Below, piece after piece: positions 32,726 to 41,360 of a DNA stretch of 64,000 nucleotides. The number at the start of each line of letters is the position of its first letter. Position 1 is the stretch's first letter. Location of the stretch: the NCBI RefSeq assembly GCF_014269035.2, contig NZ_JABWRP020000020.1:1-64000 (forward strand), written 5' to 3'. Both the position numbers and the translations under genes were made by a program. This stretch comes from Pseudomonas vlassakiae. GTDB taxonomy: Bacteria; Pseudomonadota; Gammaproteobacteria; Pseudomonadales; Pseudomonadaceae. The notes beneath the pieces are model-generated. The model did not search any database. It worked only from the letters and a program-made list of their open reading frames with translations, and was not told the origin of the DNA.

Positions 32726-35113
32726 ATGCCAGCTGTTACGCCATACCGCCTCATCCCGCTGGGGTTCGCCATGAGCCTGTTGCTGAACGTGCCTGCCTGG
32801 GCCGACGAGCAAGCCCGCCGCAGCTACCAGGTGCCTGCCGGCAGCCTGGGCGCGGCGCTGACCCGCTTCGCCGACCAGGCCGGTGTCAGCCTGTCGGTGG
32901 ACCCGGCGCTGGTCAGTGGCCGCCAGAGCGACGGGCTGGCTGGCAGCTACAGTGTCGACGAAGGCTTTGTCCAACTGCTGCGCGGCAGCGGCCTGCAATT
33001 GCAGCCGGCAGGCGAGGGCGCCTTCACCCTGGTGCCGGCCCCGCAAGGTGCTGCTGCCCTGGAGATCGCCCCGACCACCATTGTCGGCGGCCAGGCCTCG
33101 CCCGGCGATGCCCAGCCGTATGCCGGCGGCCAAGTGGCGCGCAAGGGCTCGCAGGGCCTGCTCGGTGCGCGTGACTTCATGGACACGCCGTTCAGCATGA
33201 CCACCTACACCCACGCACTGGTAAAAAACCAGCAGGCCCGGACCCTTGGCGACCTGGTGGCCAGCGACCCGTCGGTGCGCGCCACCAACCCGGCAGGCGG
33301 GCGTTTCGAGCAGTTCACCATTCGCGGCTTCAGCCTGTTCAACAGCGATGTGTCCTACAACGGCCTGTATGGCATCCTGCCGACCTATTCGATCGACATG
33401 GAAATGGCCGACCGCGTCGACATCCTCAAGGGCCCGAGCCAGCTGATCAATGGCATCTCACCGCGGGGCAGCGTGGGTGGCGCCATCAACGTGGTGCCCA
33501 AGCGCGCTGGTGACCAGCCGCTCACCGAGTTCACCGGCAGCTACGCCTCCGGCAGCCAGGCCGGCGGCGCGGTGGACGTCGGCCGCCGCTTCGGTGAAGG
33601 CGAGCAGTTCGGCGTGCGTTTCAACGGCGTGAAGCAGGCCGGCGATACCGAGTGGGAGCACCAGAGCGTCGACCGCGAAATGGCGGTGCTGGGCCTGGAC
33701 TTTCTTGGCGAGCGCCTGCGCCTGTCGGCCGACCTGGGCCACACCGAGCGCGACACCGACGCGCCGCAGGAGCGCGTGCTGGTCGGCGCCAACGCCAAGG
33801 TGCCGGATGCCAGCGACGTGCACCATAACTATGCCCAGGCCTGGAGCAAGGCGCGCACCCACGACACCTTCGGCGCGCTGAATGCCGAGTACGATCTCAG
33901 TGATTCTCTCATGGCCTATGCTGCGGTCGGCGCACGCAAGAGCAACCATGACTTTCTCCGCCACAACGTGTCCATCGTCAACGATGCCGGTGACTTCACT
34001 GTGCAGCCGCGCGATTTCACCCGCGACGAGTCGGTGCGCACGGCCATGGCCGGGTTGCGCAGCTGGTTCCACACTGGCCCGGTCAGTCATGAAGTCAACC
34101 TGGCTGCCAGCTACTTCTACATGGATTTCACCAACGGCGGCGCGCGCTATGCCTCGGCACCGAGCAACCTGTACAACCCGGTCGCCACCCCCACCCCGGG
34201 CACGCCCACGCGCATCGACCCTGAGGCGTACACCGAAAACCGTTTCTCTGGCGTTGCCCTGGCCGACACCCTCGGCTTCTTCGACGAGCGCCTGTTACTG
34301 ACCCTGGGTGCCCGCTGGCAGCGGGTGCAGGTGGACGACTGGAGCGATGGCGTGAAGGGCGACACGGCCTACGACGAAGAAAAAGTCTCGCCTTCGGGCG
34401 GCGTGCTGCTCAAGGTCACCGACCAGCTGTCGCTTTACGCCAACTACATGGAGGGCCTGAGCCAGGGCAAGATCGCCCCGTCGACTTCGGTCAACGAAGA
34501 CCAGATCTTCCCGCCATTCATCAGCCGCCAGGTCGAGGTCGGCGCCAAGTATGACCTGGGCCGGGTCGCCTTGACTGCCAGCGCCTTCCGCATTCGCCAG
34601 CCGGCCTACGAGACCAACGCCACATCACGCGTGTTCGGCCGCAACGGCACACGCGATAACCGCGGTATCGAGCTCAGCGTGTTCGGTGAACCGCTCGACG
34701 GCGTGCGGGTACTGGGCGGGGTGATGTACATCGACAGCGAACTGACCGGTACCGTGAACGGCGCGTTCGACGGCAACCGTGCCCCGGCCACGCCGGCGTA
34801 CAACGTCAACCTCGGCGCGGAATGGGACGTGCCTGGGGCGAACGGGTTGACGCTGACGGCGCGGGGCATTCATTCCAGCTCGCAGTACCTGGACCAGAAC
34901 AACAGCAAGCAGATCGACGGCTGGGAGCGCTTCGACCTGGGCGCGCGCTATGCCTTCAAGGTCGACGCCACCAAGGTCACCTTGCGCGCCAGTGTCGAGA
35001 ACGTGATGGATGAGCGTTACTGGGCTTCGGCGGGAGCGTCGGATGACAGTGAGCCGGGGCTGACGCTCTCCACGCCGCGCACCTACCTGCTCTCTGCCAC
35101 CCTCGGTTTCTGA
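32726..35113 (+). CDS. TonB-dependent ferrisiderophore receptor/transducer
   Basis: Outer-membrane receptor of 795 residues with a signal peptide (about 1-26, PAWADEQ), an STN signalling domain (about 30-105; YQVPAGSLGAALTRFADQAG), a plug (about 145-270; RGFSLFNSDVSYNGLYGI, VDILKGPSQLINGISPRG) and a 22-strand barrel ending in the terminal Phe (YLLSATLGF). The barrel resembles the FhuE/FoxA/FpvB-like group for hydroxamate siderophores, but the ligand is not determinable here. The STN domain and the adjacent FecI/FecR genes make it a cell-surface signalling receptor. Confidence 0.92.
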   Translation: MPAVTPYRLIPLGFAMSLLLNVPAWADEQARRSYQVPAGSLGAALTRFADQAGVSLSVDPALVSGRQSDGLAGSYSVDEGFVQLLRGSGLQLQPAGEGAFTLVPAPQGAAALEIAPTTIVGGQASPGDAQPYAGGQVARKGSQGLLGARDFMDTPFSMTTYTHALVKNQQARTLGDLVASDPSVRATNPAGGRFEQFTIRGFSLFNSDVSYNGLYGILPTYSIDMEMADRVDILKGPSQLINGISPRGSVGGAINVVPKRAGDQPLTEFTGSYASGSQAGGAVDVGRRFGEGEQFGVRFNGVKQAGDTEWEHQSVDREMAVLGLDFLGERLRLSADLGHTERDTDAPQERVLVGANAKVPDASDVHHNYAQAWSKARTHDTFGALNAEYDLSDSLMAYAAVGARKSNHDFLRHNVSIVNDAGDFTVQPRDFTRDESVRTAMAGLRSWFHTGPVSHEVNLAASYFYMDFTNGGARYASAPSNLYNPVATPTPGTPTRIDPEAYTENRFSGVALADTLGFFDERLLLTLGARWQRVQVDDWSDGVKGDTAYDEEKVSPSGGVLLKVTDQLSLYANYMEGLSQGKIAPSTSVNEDQIFPPFISRQVEVGAKYDLGRVALTASAFRIRQPAYETNATSRVFGRNGTRDNRGIELSVFGEPLDGVRVLGGVMYIDSELTGTVNGAFDGNRAPATPAYNVNLGAEWDVPGANGLTLTARGIHSSSQYLDQNNSKQIDGWERFDLGARYAFKVDATKVTLRASVENVMDERYWASAGASDDSEPGLTLSTPRTYLLSATLGF

Positions 35114-35136
35114 ACGCGTGGGCAGCAGTCGCCTGC

Positions 35137-35760
35137 TCAAGGCAGGCCGTTGCGCCCATGGGCAAGGTAGCCAGGCCGCTGGCTCAGGCGTTCGTAATAG
35201 TCACTCACGGCGGGCAGTTGGGGATGATCGATCGGTGTGGCGAACCAGCGCTGCACCGACAGGCCGATGGGGATGTCGGCCAGGGTGAAGTGCTCGCCAG
35301 CGACGAACGCGCCGGTCGCAGCCAGTTGCCGATCGAGGATGCCCATGTAGCGCGCCCACTCTGCGCAACCGGCCGCCAGCGCCTGGGTATCCTGATGCGC
35401 AGGCGAGTGGCGCACCCGCGACATGAACGGGTAGCTCCACGCCCGGTTCAGGTCCGAGGCCTGCCAGTCGATCCACTGGTCGATGCGCGCCCGTGCCTGT
35501 GCTTCGCTTGGGTAGCAGGCCGCATCGCCATAGCGGTTGGCCAGGTAGCGGATGATGCTGTTGGATTCCCACAGCGTGAAATCGCCGTCCTGGATCACCG
35601 GGACCATGGCGTTGGGGTTGAGCGTGAGGAATTCGGGCGCATCGGTGGGCCGGAAGCCGTTGCCCCAGTCTTCGCGGGTGAAGGGGATGCTGAATTCGGC
35701 ACAGGCCCACAGCACCTTGCGCACGTTGATCGATGAGGCCCTGCCCAGTATCCGTAACAT
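35137..35760 (-). CDS. Glutathione S-transferase family protein
   Basis: Cytosolic GST-like protein, 207 residues: N-terminal thioredoxin-fold domain with SINVRKVLWACAE and MVPVIQDGDFTLWESNSIIR (glutathione-binding ES loop), then an all-helical domain with GEHFTLADIPIG. ATG 35760 follows AAGGA; the frame is open to 35856 but the extra residues are unrelated. Serine at the N-terminal active site (SSINVRK) suggests a beta/theta-like class. It is divergent from the TauE/SafE gene and converges with the TonB receptor gene. Confidence 0.88.
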   Translation of the reverse strand: MLRILGRASSINVRKVLWACAEFSIPFTREDWGNGFRPTDAPEFLTLNPNAMVPVIQDGDFTLWESNSIIRYLANRYGDAACYPSEAQARARIDQWIDWQASDLNRAWSYPFMSRVRHSPAHQDTQALAAGCAEWARYMGILDRQLAATGAFVAGEHFTLADIPIGLSVQRWFATPIDHPQLPAVSDYYERLSQRPGYLAHGRNGLP

Positions 35761-35891
35761 AGCTTCGTCCTTGATGGGGGGAGTGCTGATCGTCAACGAC
35801 CGCATTGTTTGGGTCAAGCGGGATCTGAAGCAGACATTCACCTGCGGCTCTGGCAAGGTGGAACGCCGATCACGTCAGGCTTGAATCGCCC

Positions 35892-36635
35892 ATGGATGCC
35901 TTCTACCTCATCGCCCTCGGTGCCATCGTCGCCGGTTTCGTCCAGGGCCTTTCCGGCTTTGCCTTCGGCATGGTCGCGATGTCGTTCTGGGCCTGGGGCC
36001 TGGAACCACGGCTGGCGGCGTCGCTGACCGTGTTCGGCAGCCTCACCGGCCAGCTGATTGCCGTGTTCAGCGTGCGACGCGGTTTCAGCTGGGCGCTGTT
36101 GTGGCCGTTCGTGCTTGGCGGCCTGGCCGGCATCCCGCTAGGGGTGTGGGTATTGCCGTACCTGGACATGCTCTGGTTCAAGGCGGTGTTCGGCACCTTG
36201 CTGGTGCTGTGGTGCCCGCTGATGCTGCTGGCGCCGCGCCTGCCACGGCTGCCGGGCAACCGCCTGGCCGATGGTGCGGTGGGCCTGGTGGGCGGGGCGC
36301 TCGGCGGAATCGGTGGCTTTACCGGCACAGTGCCTACACTGTGGTGTACCTTGCGCGGCTTCGAGCGTGATACCCAGCGTGCGGTGATCCAGAACTTCAA
36401 CCTGTCGATGCTGCTGGTGACCATGCTCACCTACCTGGGCACCGGCGTGGTGACCCGCGACATGCTGCCCGCGTTCGCTGTGGTGCTGCTGGCCATGGCG
36501 CTGCCGGCGCTGCTGGGCACGCGGGTGTACCTGGGGATCAGCGAACTGGCGTTTCGCCGGGTGGTGCTGGGGTTGTTGACCGCCTCGGGAGTGGCCATGC
36601 TCATGGCATCGCTGCCGCAGTTGTTGAGCCGTTGA
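35892..36635 (+). CDS. TauE/SafE-family membrane permease
   Basis: Eight-span inner-membrane protein, 247 residues, of the TauE/SafE anion exporter family (sulfite, sulfoacetate and similar anions). Duplicated halves are visible: IVAGFVQGLSGFAFGMVAM at 10-28 and LVGGALGGIGGFTGTVPTL in the second half. It could act on a product of the neighbouring glutathione transferase or of sulfur metabolism, but the link is only proximity. Confidence 0.88.
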   Translation: MDAFYLIALGAIVAGFVQGLSGFAFGMVAMSFWAWGLEPRLAASLTVFGSLTGQLIAVFSVRRGFSWALLWPFVLGGLAGIPLGVWVLPYLDMLWFKAVFGTLLVLWCPLMLLAPRLPRLPGNRLADGAVGLVGGALGGIGGFTGTVPTLWCTLRGFERDTQRAVIQNFNLSMLLVTMLTYLGTGVVTRDMLPAFAVVLLAMALPALLGTRVYLGISELAFRRVVLGLLTASGVAMLMASLPQLLSR

Positions 36636-36714
36636 GTGCTTGCCTGTTGGCACTGAACTTGGCACCCTTTGCGCCGCTTCGATCTTCCGTGCCGTAACAG
36701 AAGGAACCGCACCG

Positions 36715-37440
36715 TTGAGTTGGGACAAAGTCGGCAAACGCCTGGTCGCCATGCTGCTTGGCCTGATGGTCATCCTGGTGGCTTATATGCTGCTCAAGCC
36801 CCAGTCACGGCTCGAGGCGACCTTGACCTACGCTTACCTGACCTATCCCAGCCAGTTCAGCGAGCGCATCAGCAGGGCCAACGCGCAGCTCAAGTACGAG
36901 GAGTTGCAGCCGCGCATCAACACCATCAGCGACGGCGCGTTGAACCCGTATCAGGTCGACAAGCTGATCGAACTGGCCCAGGCGCCTTATGCGCAGCTGT
37001 TCGCCAAACCCTTCGAAGCCGGGTTGGTCGACCACCGTACTGGCTTGCTCATCGACCTGCACACCCGTGGCGACAGTGATGTGCGTGAGGTGAAGATCCG
37101 GCTGCCGGCCAAGGGCCTGGTGCAGGTACGCGATGGGGCGGGTAACGACACCCTGTACGAGGCGGCGACGGCGCAGGTAGAGATACCGGCCATCAAGAAG
37201 GGCAGCGAGTGCCGGGTCTGGGTATATTTCGACGCCGACTACGCACAGATTCGCCAGGGTGGCATCGGTGTCAGTTTTGCGGGTGGCGAGGCCAATGTGC
37301 GGGTCTACCGAGCATTCACTGGGTTCCCGGCGCTGGTGGCACGCTACAGCCGCGAGTTGGTGGGGTTGCTCGCGGCATTGATGCTCAGCGTGCTGGGGAT
37401 GGGGTACGCCTGCCTGGCCCGGCGGCGGAATGTGGTTTGA
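36715..37440 (+). CDS. Unknown bitopic membrane protein
   Basis: I do not recognise a family. The 241-residue product has one N-terminal span (about 9-27, VAMLLGLMVILVAYML), a periplasm-facing domain of about 185 residues rich in beta-like sequence (TYPSQFSERIS, LIDLHTRGDSDVREVKIRL, GGIGVSFAGGEANVRVY) and one C-terminal span (about 214-233) ending in RRRNVV. A TTG start at 36715 is chosen because AAGGA precedes it and it gives a proper signal-anchor. It lies 79 bp after the TauE-like gene in the same direction. Topology suggests a loop anchored at both ends, such as a receptor or adaptor. Confidence 0.7.
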   Translation: MSWDKVGKRLVAMLLGLMVILVAYMLLKPQSRLEATLTYAYLTYPSQFSERISRANAQLKYEELQPRINTISDGALNPYQVDKLIELAQAPYAQLFAKPFEAGLVDHRTGLLIDLHTRGDSDVREVKIRLPAKGLVQVRDGAGNDTLYEAATAQVEIPAIKKGSECRVWVYFDADYAQIRQGGIGVSFAGGEANVRVYRAFTGFPALVARYSRELVGLLAALMLSVLGMGYACLARRRNVV

Positions 37441-37464
37441 AGGGACCGTCTTTGCTCTTGTAAT

Positions 37465-37524
37465 GCCTGTGAGATCGAGCGCCACTGCAAATTCCAGGCG
37501 CATACGGCGCTCGGTCTCACAGGC
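37465..37524. terminator. Inverted repeat downstream of the unknown membrane protein
   Basis: Two 19-nt arms (37465-37483 and 37506-37524) match at 18 of 19 positions with a 22-nt loop. The arm is the same word, gcctgtgagatcgagcg, found in the 59-bp repeats at 3216 and 3364, so this is a shorter member of one repeat family. It lies between convergent stops and should terminate both transcripts. Confidence 0.65.
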
Positions 37525-37556
37525 GCCAAAATTCTTCGATCCGGATCATCCACCGA

Positions 37557-37994
37557 TCACGCCGGAACCATGGCAAAGCCCACGCCAAAGCGGTTCCAGG
37601 CGTTGATGGTGGCGATGGCCAAGGTCAGGTTGGCCAGCTCGGTCGGCTCGAAGTGCTGCTGCAGCGCTTCGTATTCCGCTTGCGGGGCGCCACGCTCGGG
37701 CAGACGGGTCAGGCATTCCACCCAGGCCAGCGCGGCACGTTCACGCGGGGTGAAATAGTTCGTTTCCTGCCAGGCGCACAGGGTCTGCAAGCGCGCCTCG
37801 GTCTCGCCGGCCTTGCGCGCGTCATTGGCATGCATGTTCACGCAGTAGGCGCAGCCGTTGATCTGCGAAGCCCGCAGGCGCACCAGCTCCAGCAGTGAGT
37901 TTTCCAGGCCACTCTTGGCCAGGGCCTGTTCCAGGCCGACCATGGCCTTGTAGGCTTCCGGCGCGTGTTTGGCCCATTCGATACGGTTGTGCAT
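37557..37994 (-). CDS. AhpD/carboxymuconolactone-decarboxylase-family protein
   Basis: Alkylhydroperoxidase-D-like protein, 145 residues, with the redox CXXC and histidine as CAYCVNMH (Cys48, Cys51, His55). The family reduces peroxides or decarboxylates lactones; the CXXC suggests a thiol-peroxidase role. ATG 37994 follows GGAG. It stands alone between an unknown membrane gene and an MFS gene. Compare the second family member at 55882. Confidence 0.9.
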   Translation of the reverse strand: MHNRIEWAKHAPEAYKAMVGLEQALAKSGLENSLLELVRLRASQINGCAYCVNMHANDARKAGETEARLQTLCAWQETNYFTPRERAALAWVECLTRLPERGAPQAEYEALQQHFEPTELANLTLAIATINAWNRFGVGFAMVPA

Positions 37995-38191
37995 GGCGTG
38001 CTCCAGGGAGGGGTTGTGGACATGGCGCTACCTTAGCGCCGGGCGGTGATTGGCCCGATAGCCAATCGCGCGCTTTGCCGGGAGGCCAATCGGGCCATTA
38101 AGGTGGCCACTGACCTGTATCCAATCTCTTCATTTCTTCCCTGACTGCCTGGACAGGATAATGGCTGGGTCTTGCTTGGGAGTTTCGATAC

Positions 38192-39388
38192 GTGATGAGA
38201 GGGGCGTTGAACCTGGTGCTGGTAATCCTGCTGGCACTGAACCTGAGACCGATCCTGACCAGTATTGGCCCGTTGCTCGAGCCGATGCGCGCCAGCACCG
38301 GGCTGGGCTACCAACAGGCGGCATTGCTGACGGCGTTGCCGGTACTGTGCATGGGCCTGGTGCCGTTGTTGCAGCCCTGGCTGCGGCGCTGGGTCAGCGA
38401 ACATGGCGGCATGCTCGCCGGCCTTGGCGCCATTGCCCTGGCCTGCCTGTGGCGGCTGCAACTGGACAGCGCCTGGGCGCTGATCGCCAGCGCGGTACTG
38501 GCCGGGTTGGGCGTGGCGCTGGTGCAGGGCATGATGCCGGGCTTGGTCAATCGCTGGTTCCCCGGCCGCCTGGCCGGGACCATGGGCCTGTACTCGGCGG
38601 CGCTGATGTGTGGCGGCGGCCTGGCTGCGGTGCTCGGCCCGCCTGTCAGCGGGCACTTCGGCCACTGGCAGGCCGGGCTGGGCTTGTGGGCGATCCCGGC
38701 GCTGCTGGCGGTGCTGGCCTGGGCCGTGCTGCGGCCCCGGGCACACGCACCGAAGCTGGCCGGCGCCGCTGGCGGGCACTGGTTCGGCACGCGGCGGGCC
38801 TGGCTGCTGGCGCTGTACTTCGGCCTGATCAATGGCGGCTATACCAGCATGGTCGCCTGGCTACCGGCCTACCACCTGGAGCACGGTGGCACGGCGCAGG
38901 GCGGTGGCGGCCTGGTCGGCCTGATGACCATTTTCCAGGTGTGCGGTGCCCTGGGCCTGCCGCTGTTGCTACGCGGCGTTGCTGACCGACGCCCGGGCTT
39001 GTGGCTGGCACTGTCGATCCAGCTGGCGGGCTTCCTTGGCTTGCTGCTGGCACCGGCGCTGGCCATGGGCCTGTGGGTAGCGCTGATCGGCTTTGGCTTG
39101 GGCGCTTGCTTCAGCCTGAGCCTGACCTTGACCCTGGAGCACCTCAAGACGCCCGCTGAAGCCGGCAGCCTGGCGGCCTTCGTGCAGGGCGTCGGCTTCA
39201 TCATCACCGGCATCATCCCGTACATCACCGGTTGGTTGCGGGATGTCAGCGGTGATTTCCAGGCATCGTGGACGCTGCTGACCGTCACCGTGCTGGCGAT
39301 GCTGCTGGTGACCGCCTGTTTCGCCCCGCGCGGCTATGCCGCGGCCATCGCCCGGCCGCGGCAGGCTGGCGAGGCGGCGCTCAACTGA
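38192..39388 (+). CDS. MFS transporter, CynX/NimT family
   Basis: Twelve-span transporter, 398 residues, of the cyanate/2-nitroimidazole MFS branch: NLVLVILLALNLRPILTSIG at the start, LCMGLVPLLQPWL, and FVQGVGFIITGIIPYITGW late. GTG at 38192 or the adjacent ATG at 38195 are both possible. Substrates in this family include cyanate and nitroimidazoles but are usually unknown. Convergent with the MocR gene, whose 3' end overlaps it by 8 bp. Confidence 0.88.
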   Translation: MMRGALNLVLVILLALNLRPILTSIGPLLEPMRASTGLGYQQAALLTALPVLCMGLVPLLQPWLRRWVSEHGGMLAGLGAIALACLWRLQLDSAWALIASAVLAGLGVALVQGMMPGLVNRWFPGRLAGTMGLYSAALMCGGGLAAVLGPPVSGHFGHWQAGLGLWAIPALLAVLAWAVLRPRAHAPKLAGAAGGHWFGTRRAWLLALYFGLINGGYTSMVAWLPAYHLEHGGTAQGGGGLVGLMTIFQVCGALGLPLLLRGVADRRPGLWLALSIQLAGFLGLLLAPALAMGLWVALIGFGLGACFSLSLTLTLEHLKTPAEAGSLAAFVQGVGFIITGIIPYITGWLRDVSGDFQASWTLLTVTVLAMLLVTACFAPRGYAAAIARPRQAGEAALN

Positions 39389-40814
39389 GACGTTGCAGGG
39401 TATCGCGGACCCGGTCCAGTGCCGGGTCGATGTCCAGCAGCTCGATGGCGCCGAAGCCCAGCAGCAACCCTTGGCGCACGGGCGCTTCGCTGAAGAACGG
39501 CGCCAGCGAGTACAGGCCCACCTCCACCTTGCGGGCGAGGTTGGTCAGCAGCTCGACATCCACCCCAGGCCGCGCCAGCGCGCTCAGGTGGAACCCTGCA
39601 TTGGCGGGCACGGCGCTGAACCAGGGCGCCAGGTCGCCGTCCAGCCGCGCCAGGATGCGTTCGCGGCGGCCGCTGTAGATGTCATGGCAGCGGCGGATAT
39701 GCTTGTTCAGGTGGCCCTCGCCAATGAAACGGGCCAGGGCCCACTGCAGCAAGGTCGGGCTGTGCCAGTCGCTCAGGTGCTTGGCCACGCAGGCGGCGCT
39801 GAGCACTGCCGGGGGCAGCACCGCGTAACCCAGGCGCAGCTCCGGCAGCAAGGTCTTGGAAAAGGTCCCGACATACGCCACCAGCCCTTGCCGGTCGAGG
39901 CGCTGCAGCGCATCGGCGGCCTGGCCCTGGTAGCGGAATTCGCAGTCGTAGTCGTCCTCGATGATCAACGCGCCTAGCTCGGCGGCCCGCACCAGCAAGG
40001 CATGACGGCGGGCCCCGCTCATCGGCATGCCGAGCGGAAACTGGTGCGAAGGCGTCACGTAGATCAGCCGAGTGCCCTCGGCGATGTGAGCAACGCACAG
40101 TCCCTCATCGTCCACCGGCACGGATTGCAGCTTTGCCCCCAGGGCCAGGAACAGCTGGCGTGCGGGCGGGTAGCCGGGGTCTTCCATGGCCACCTGGCAG
40201 CCGGGCTCGACCAGTACCCGGGCGATCAGGTCCAGGGCCTGTTGGGCGCCATTGCACACCATTACATCTGCCCCACTGCAATGCACGCCACGGGCGTAGG
40301 CGATATGGTGGGCAATGGCCTCGCGCAGTTCGGGCAAGCCCTGGGCGGCAAACTGCCGTTCGGGGTGTCGCTGGCTGCGGCGCAGCGCGTAGTTCAGGCA
40401 GCTGCGCCACTGGTCGAAGGGGAACTGCGCCTTGTTCGAGGCACCGCCGATGAAGTCATAGCGCGACGGGGCTTCCTGGGTGCGCCTGGCAAGTACCGTG
40501 GCGCGTTGCTGCCAGCGCTCCAGGGCGGCGGCAGCGGCCAGGGGCACGGTGGAGGGTTCATGGGGGCGTATTGGTTGGCGCGGGGTAATGAAGGTGCCGC
40601 GGCCGACCACGCCGCTGAGCAGGTTGTCGTAGGTCAACCGCGAATAGGCCTCGGCCACGGTCTTGCGTGACACGCCCAGTTGCTCGGCCAGCAGTCGGGT
40701 CGGCGGCAGTTGCGTGCCGGCGGCCAGGTGGCCGCTGTCGATGCCGGCGCGCAGTTGCTGGTAGAGCTGGTCGGCCAGGCCTTTGCGGCCGTCCAGGCGG
40801 ATATGCAGTTCCAT
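39381..40814 (-). CDS. MocR/PdxR-family regulator (GntR HTH plus aminotransferase domain)
   Basis: Chimeric regulator, 477 residues: GntR winged helix at 1-75 (LPPTRLLAEQLGVSRKTVAEAYSRL) and a class I aminotransferase-like domain from about 115, with the PLP lysine Lys320 in GTFSKTLLPE and EDPGYPPAR, EDDYDCEFRY stretches. Such proteins sense PLP or amino compounds to control B6, taurine or GABA genes. ATG 40814 yields MELHIRL, the normal start. It overlaps the 3' end of the CynX-type transporter by 8 bp on opposite strands. Its target is not evident. Confidence 0.9.
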   Translation of the reverse strand: MELHIRLDGRKGLADQLYQQLRAGIDSGHLAAGTQLPPTRLLAEQLGVSRKTVAEAYSRLTYDNLLSGVVGRGTFITPRQPIRPHEPSTVPLAAAAALERWQQRATVLARRTQEAPSRYDFIGGASNKAQFPFDQWRSCLNYALRRSQRHPERQFAAQGLPELREAIAHHIAYARGVHCSGADVMVCNGAQQALDLIARVLVEPGCQVAMEDPGYPPARQLFLALGAKLQSVPVDDEGLCVAHIAEGTRLIYVTPSHQFPLGMPMSGARRHALLVRAAELGALIIEDDYDCEFRYQGQAADALQRLDRQGLVAYVGTFSKTLLPELRLGYAVLPPAVLSAACVAKHLSDWHSPTLLQWALARFIGEGHLNKHIRRCHDIYSGRRERILARLDGDLAPWFSAVPANAGFHLSALARPGVDVELLTNLARKVEVGLYSLAPFFSEAPVRQGLLLGFGAIELLDIDPALDRVRDTLQRLS

Positions 40815-40853
40815 GATCGCTGTCCCAAGCACGAGAGTGCTGAGGATAGCGGA

Positions 40854-41192
40854 TCAGAACCTTGCGGTGCTCACCGTGATGTAGCCCTTGTCGTTGAGGT
40901 CGATGCATATCACCGTTTCATCCGCCGAAGCCTTGCGTTTCTGCTTGATGCGCACGCCCTTGACGCCGATGGCGCGCATCCGGTGGTGGAGGGCTCGCCC
41001 GCAGGGATCGAAGAAGATCTCGCTGGCCAGCAGTTCGATGCGCTCGACCAGTTGCCGGGTGTACTCGTCGGTTGCGCAAAAGAACAGCACGCCTGACAGG
41101 TGCGGGTCGTCGTCCGGGTTGTTGATGTCGTGGGCCAGCAGCTCGCGCAGGGCACTGCGCAGTTCGGCCTGGGTGCGGGGATCTGGGTGCAT
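40854..41192 (-). CDS. Conserved hypothetical protein
   Basis: A 112-residue soluble protein without a family I recognise. It contains FFCATDEYTRQLVERIELL and a C-terminal region of alternating hydrophobic residues (ADETVICIDLNDKGYITVSTARF). Codon use matches its neighbours. It lies upstream of the MocR gene, 39 bp away in the same direction, so co-transcription is possible. Confidence 0.65.
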   Translation of the reverse strand: MHPDPRTQAELRSALRELLAHDINNPDDDPHLSGVLFFCATDEYTRQLVERIELLASEIFFDPCGRALHHRMRAIGVKGVRIKQKRKASADETVICIDLNDKGYITVSTARF

Positions 41193-41305
41193 GCGCAGGG
41201 TCCTGTGGGGCGAAGCCGTCGATCATCTTTTGACCCACCCAAGGGCGGCAAGTAAGGCACTTCGGAATGCGCTGTGGGAATTTTCTGTGAATACCCGGAA
41301 GGTGA

Positions 41306-41348
41306 AAATGCCGACCCGCAGCCTGCACTACGCAGCGGGTGGGCATTT
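41306..41348 (-). terminator. Terminator downstream of glcB
   Basis: Stem aaatgcc-acccgc against gcgggt-ggcattt (13 of 14 paired) with a 15-nt loop, followed on the minus strand by a short T run. It begins 13 bp after the glcB stop and ends the glc operon. The remaining 113 bp to the hypothetical gene at 41192 shows nothing I can support. Confidence 0.65.
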
Positions 41349-41360
41349 CCATGAAGGTTG

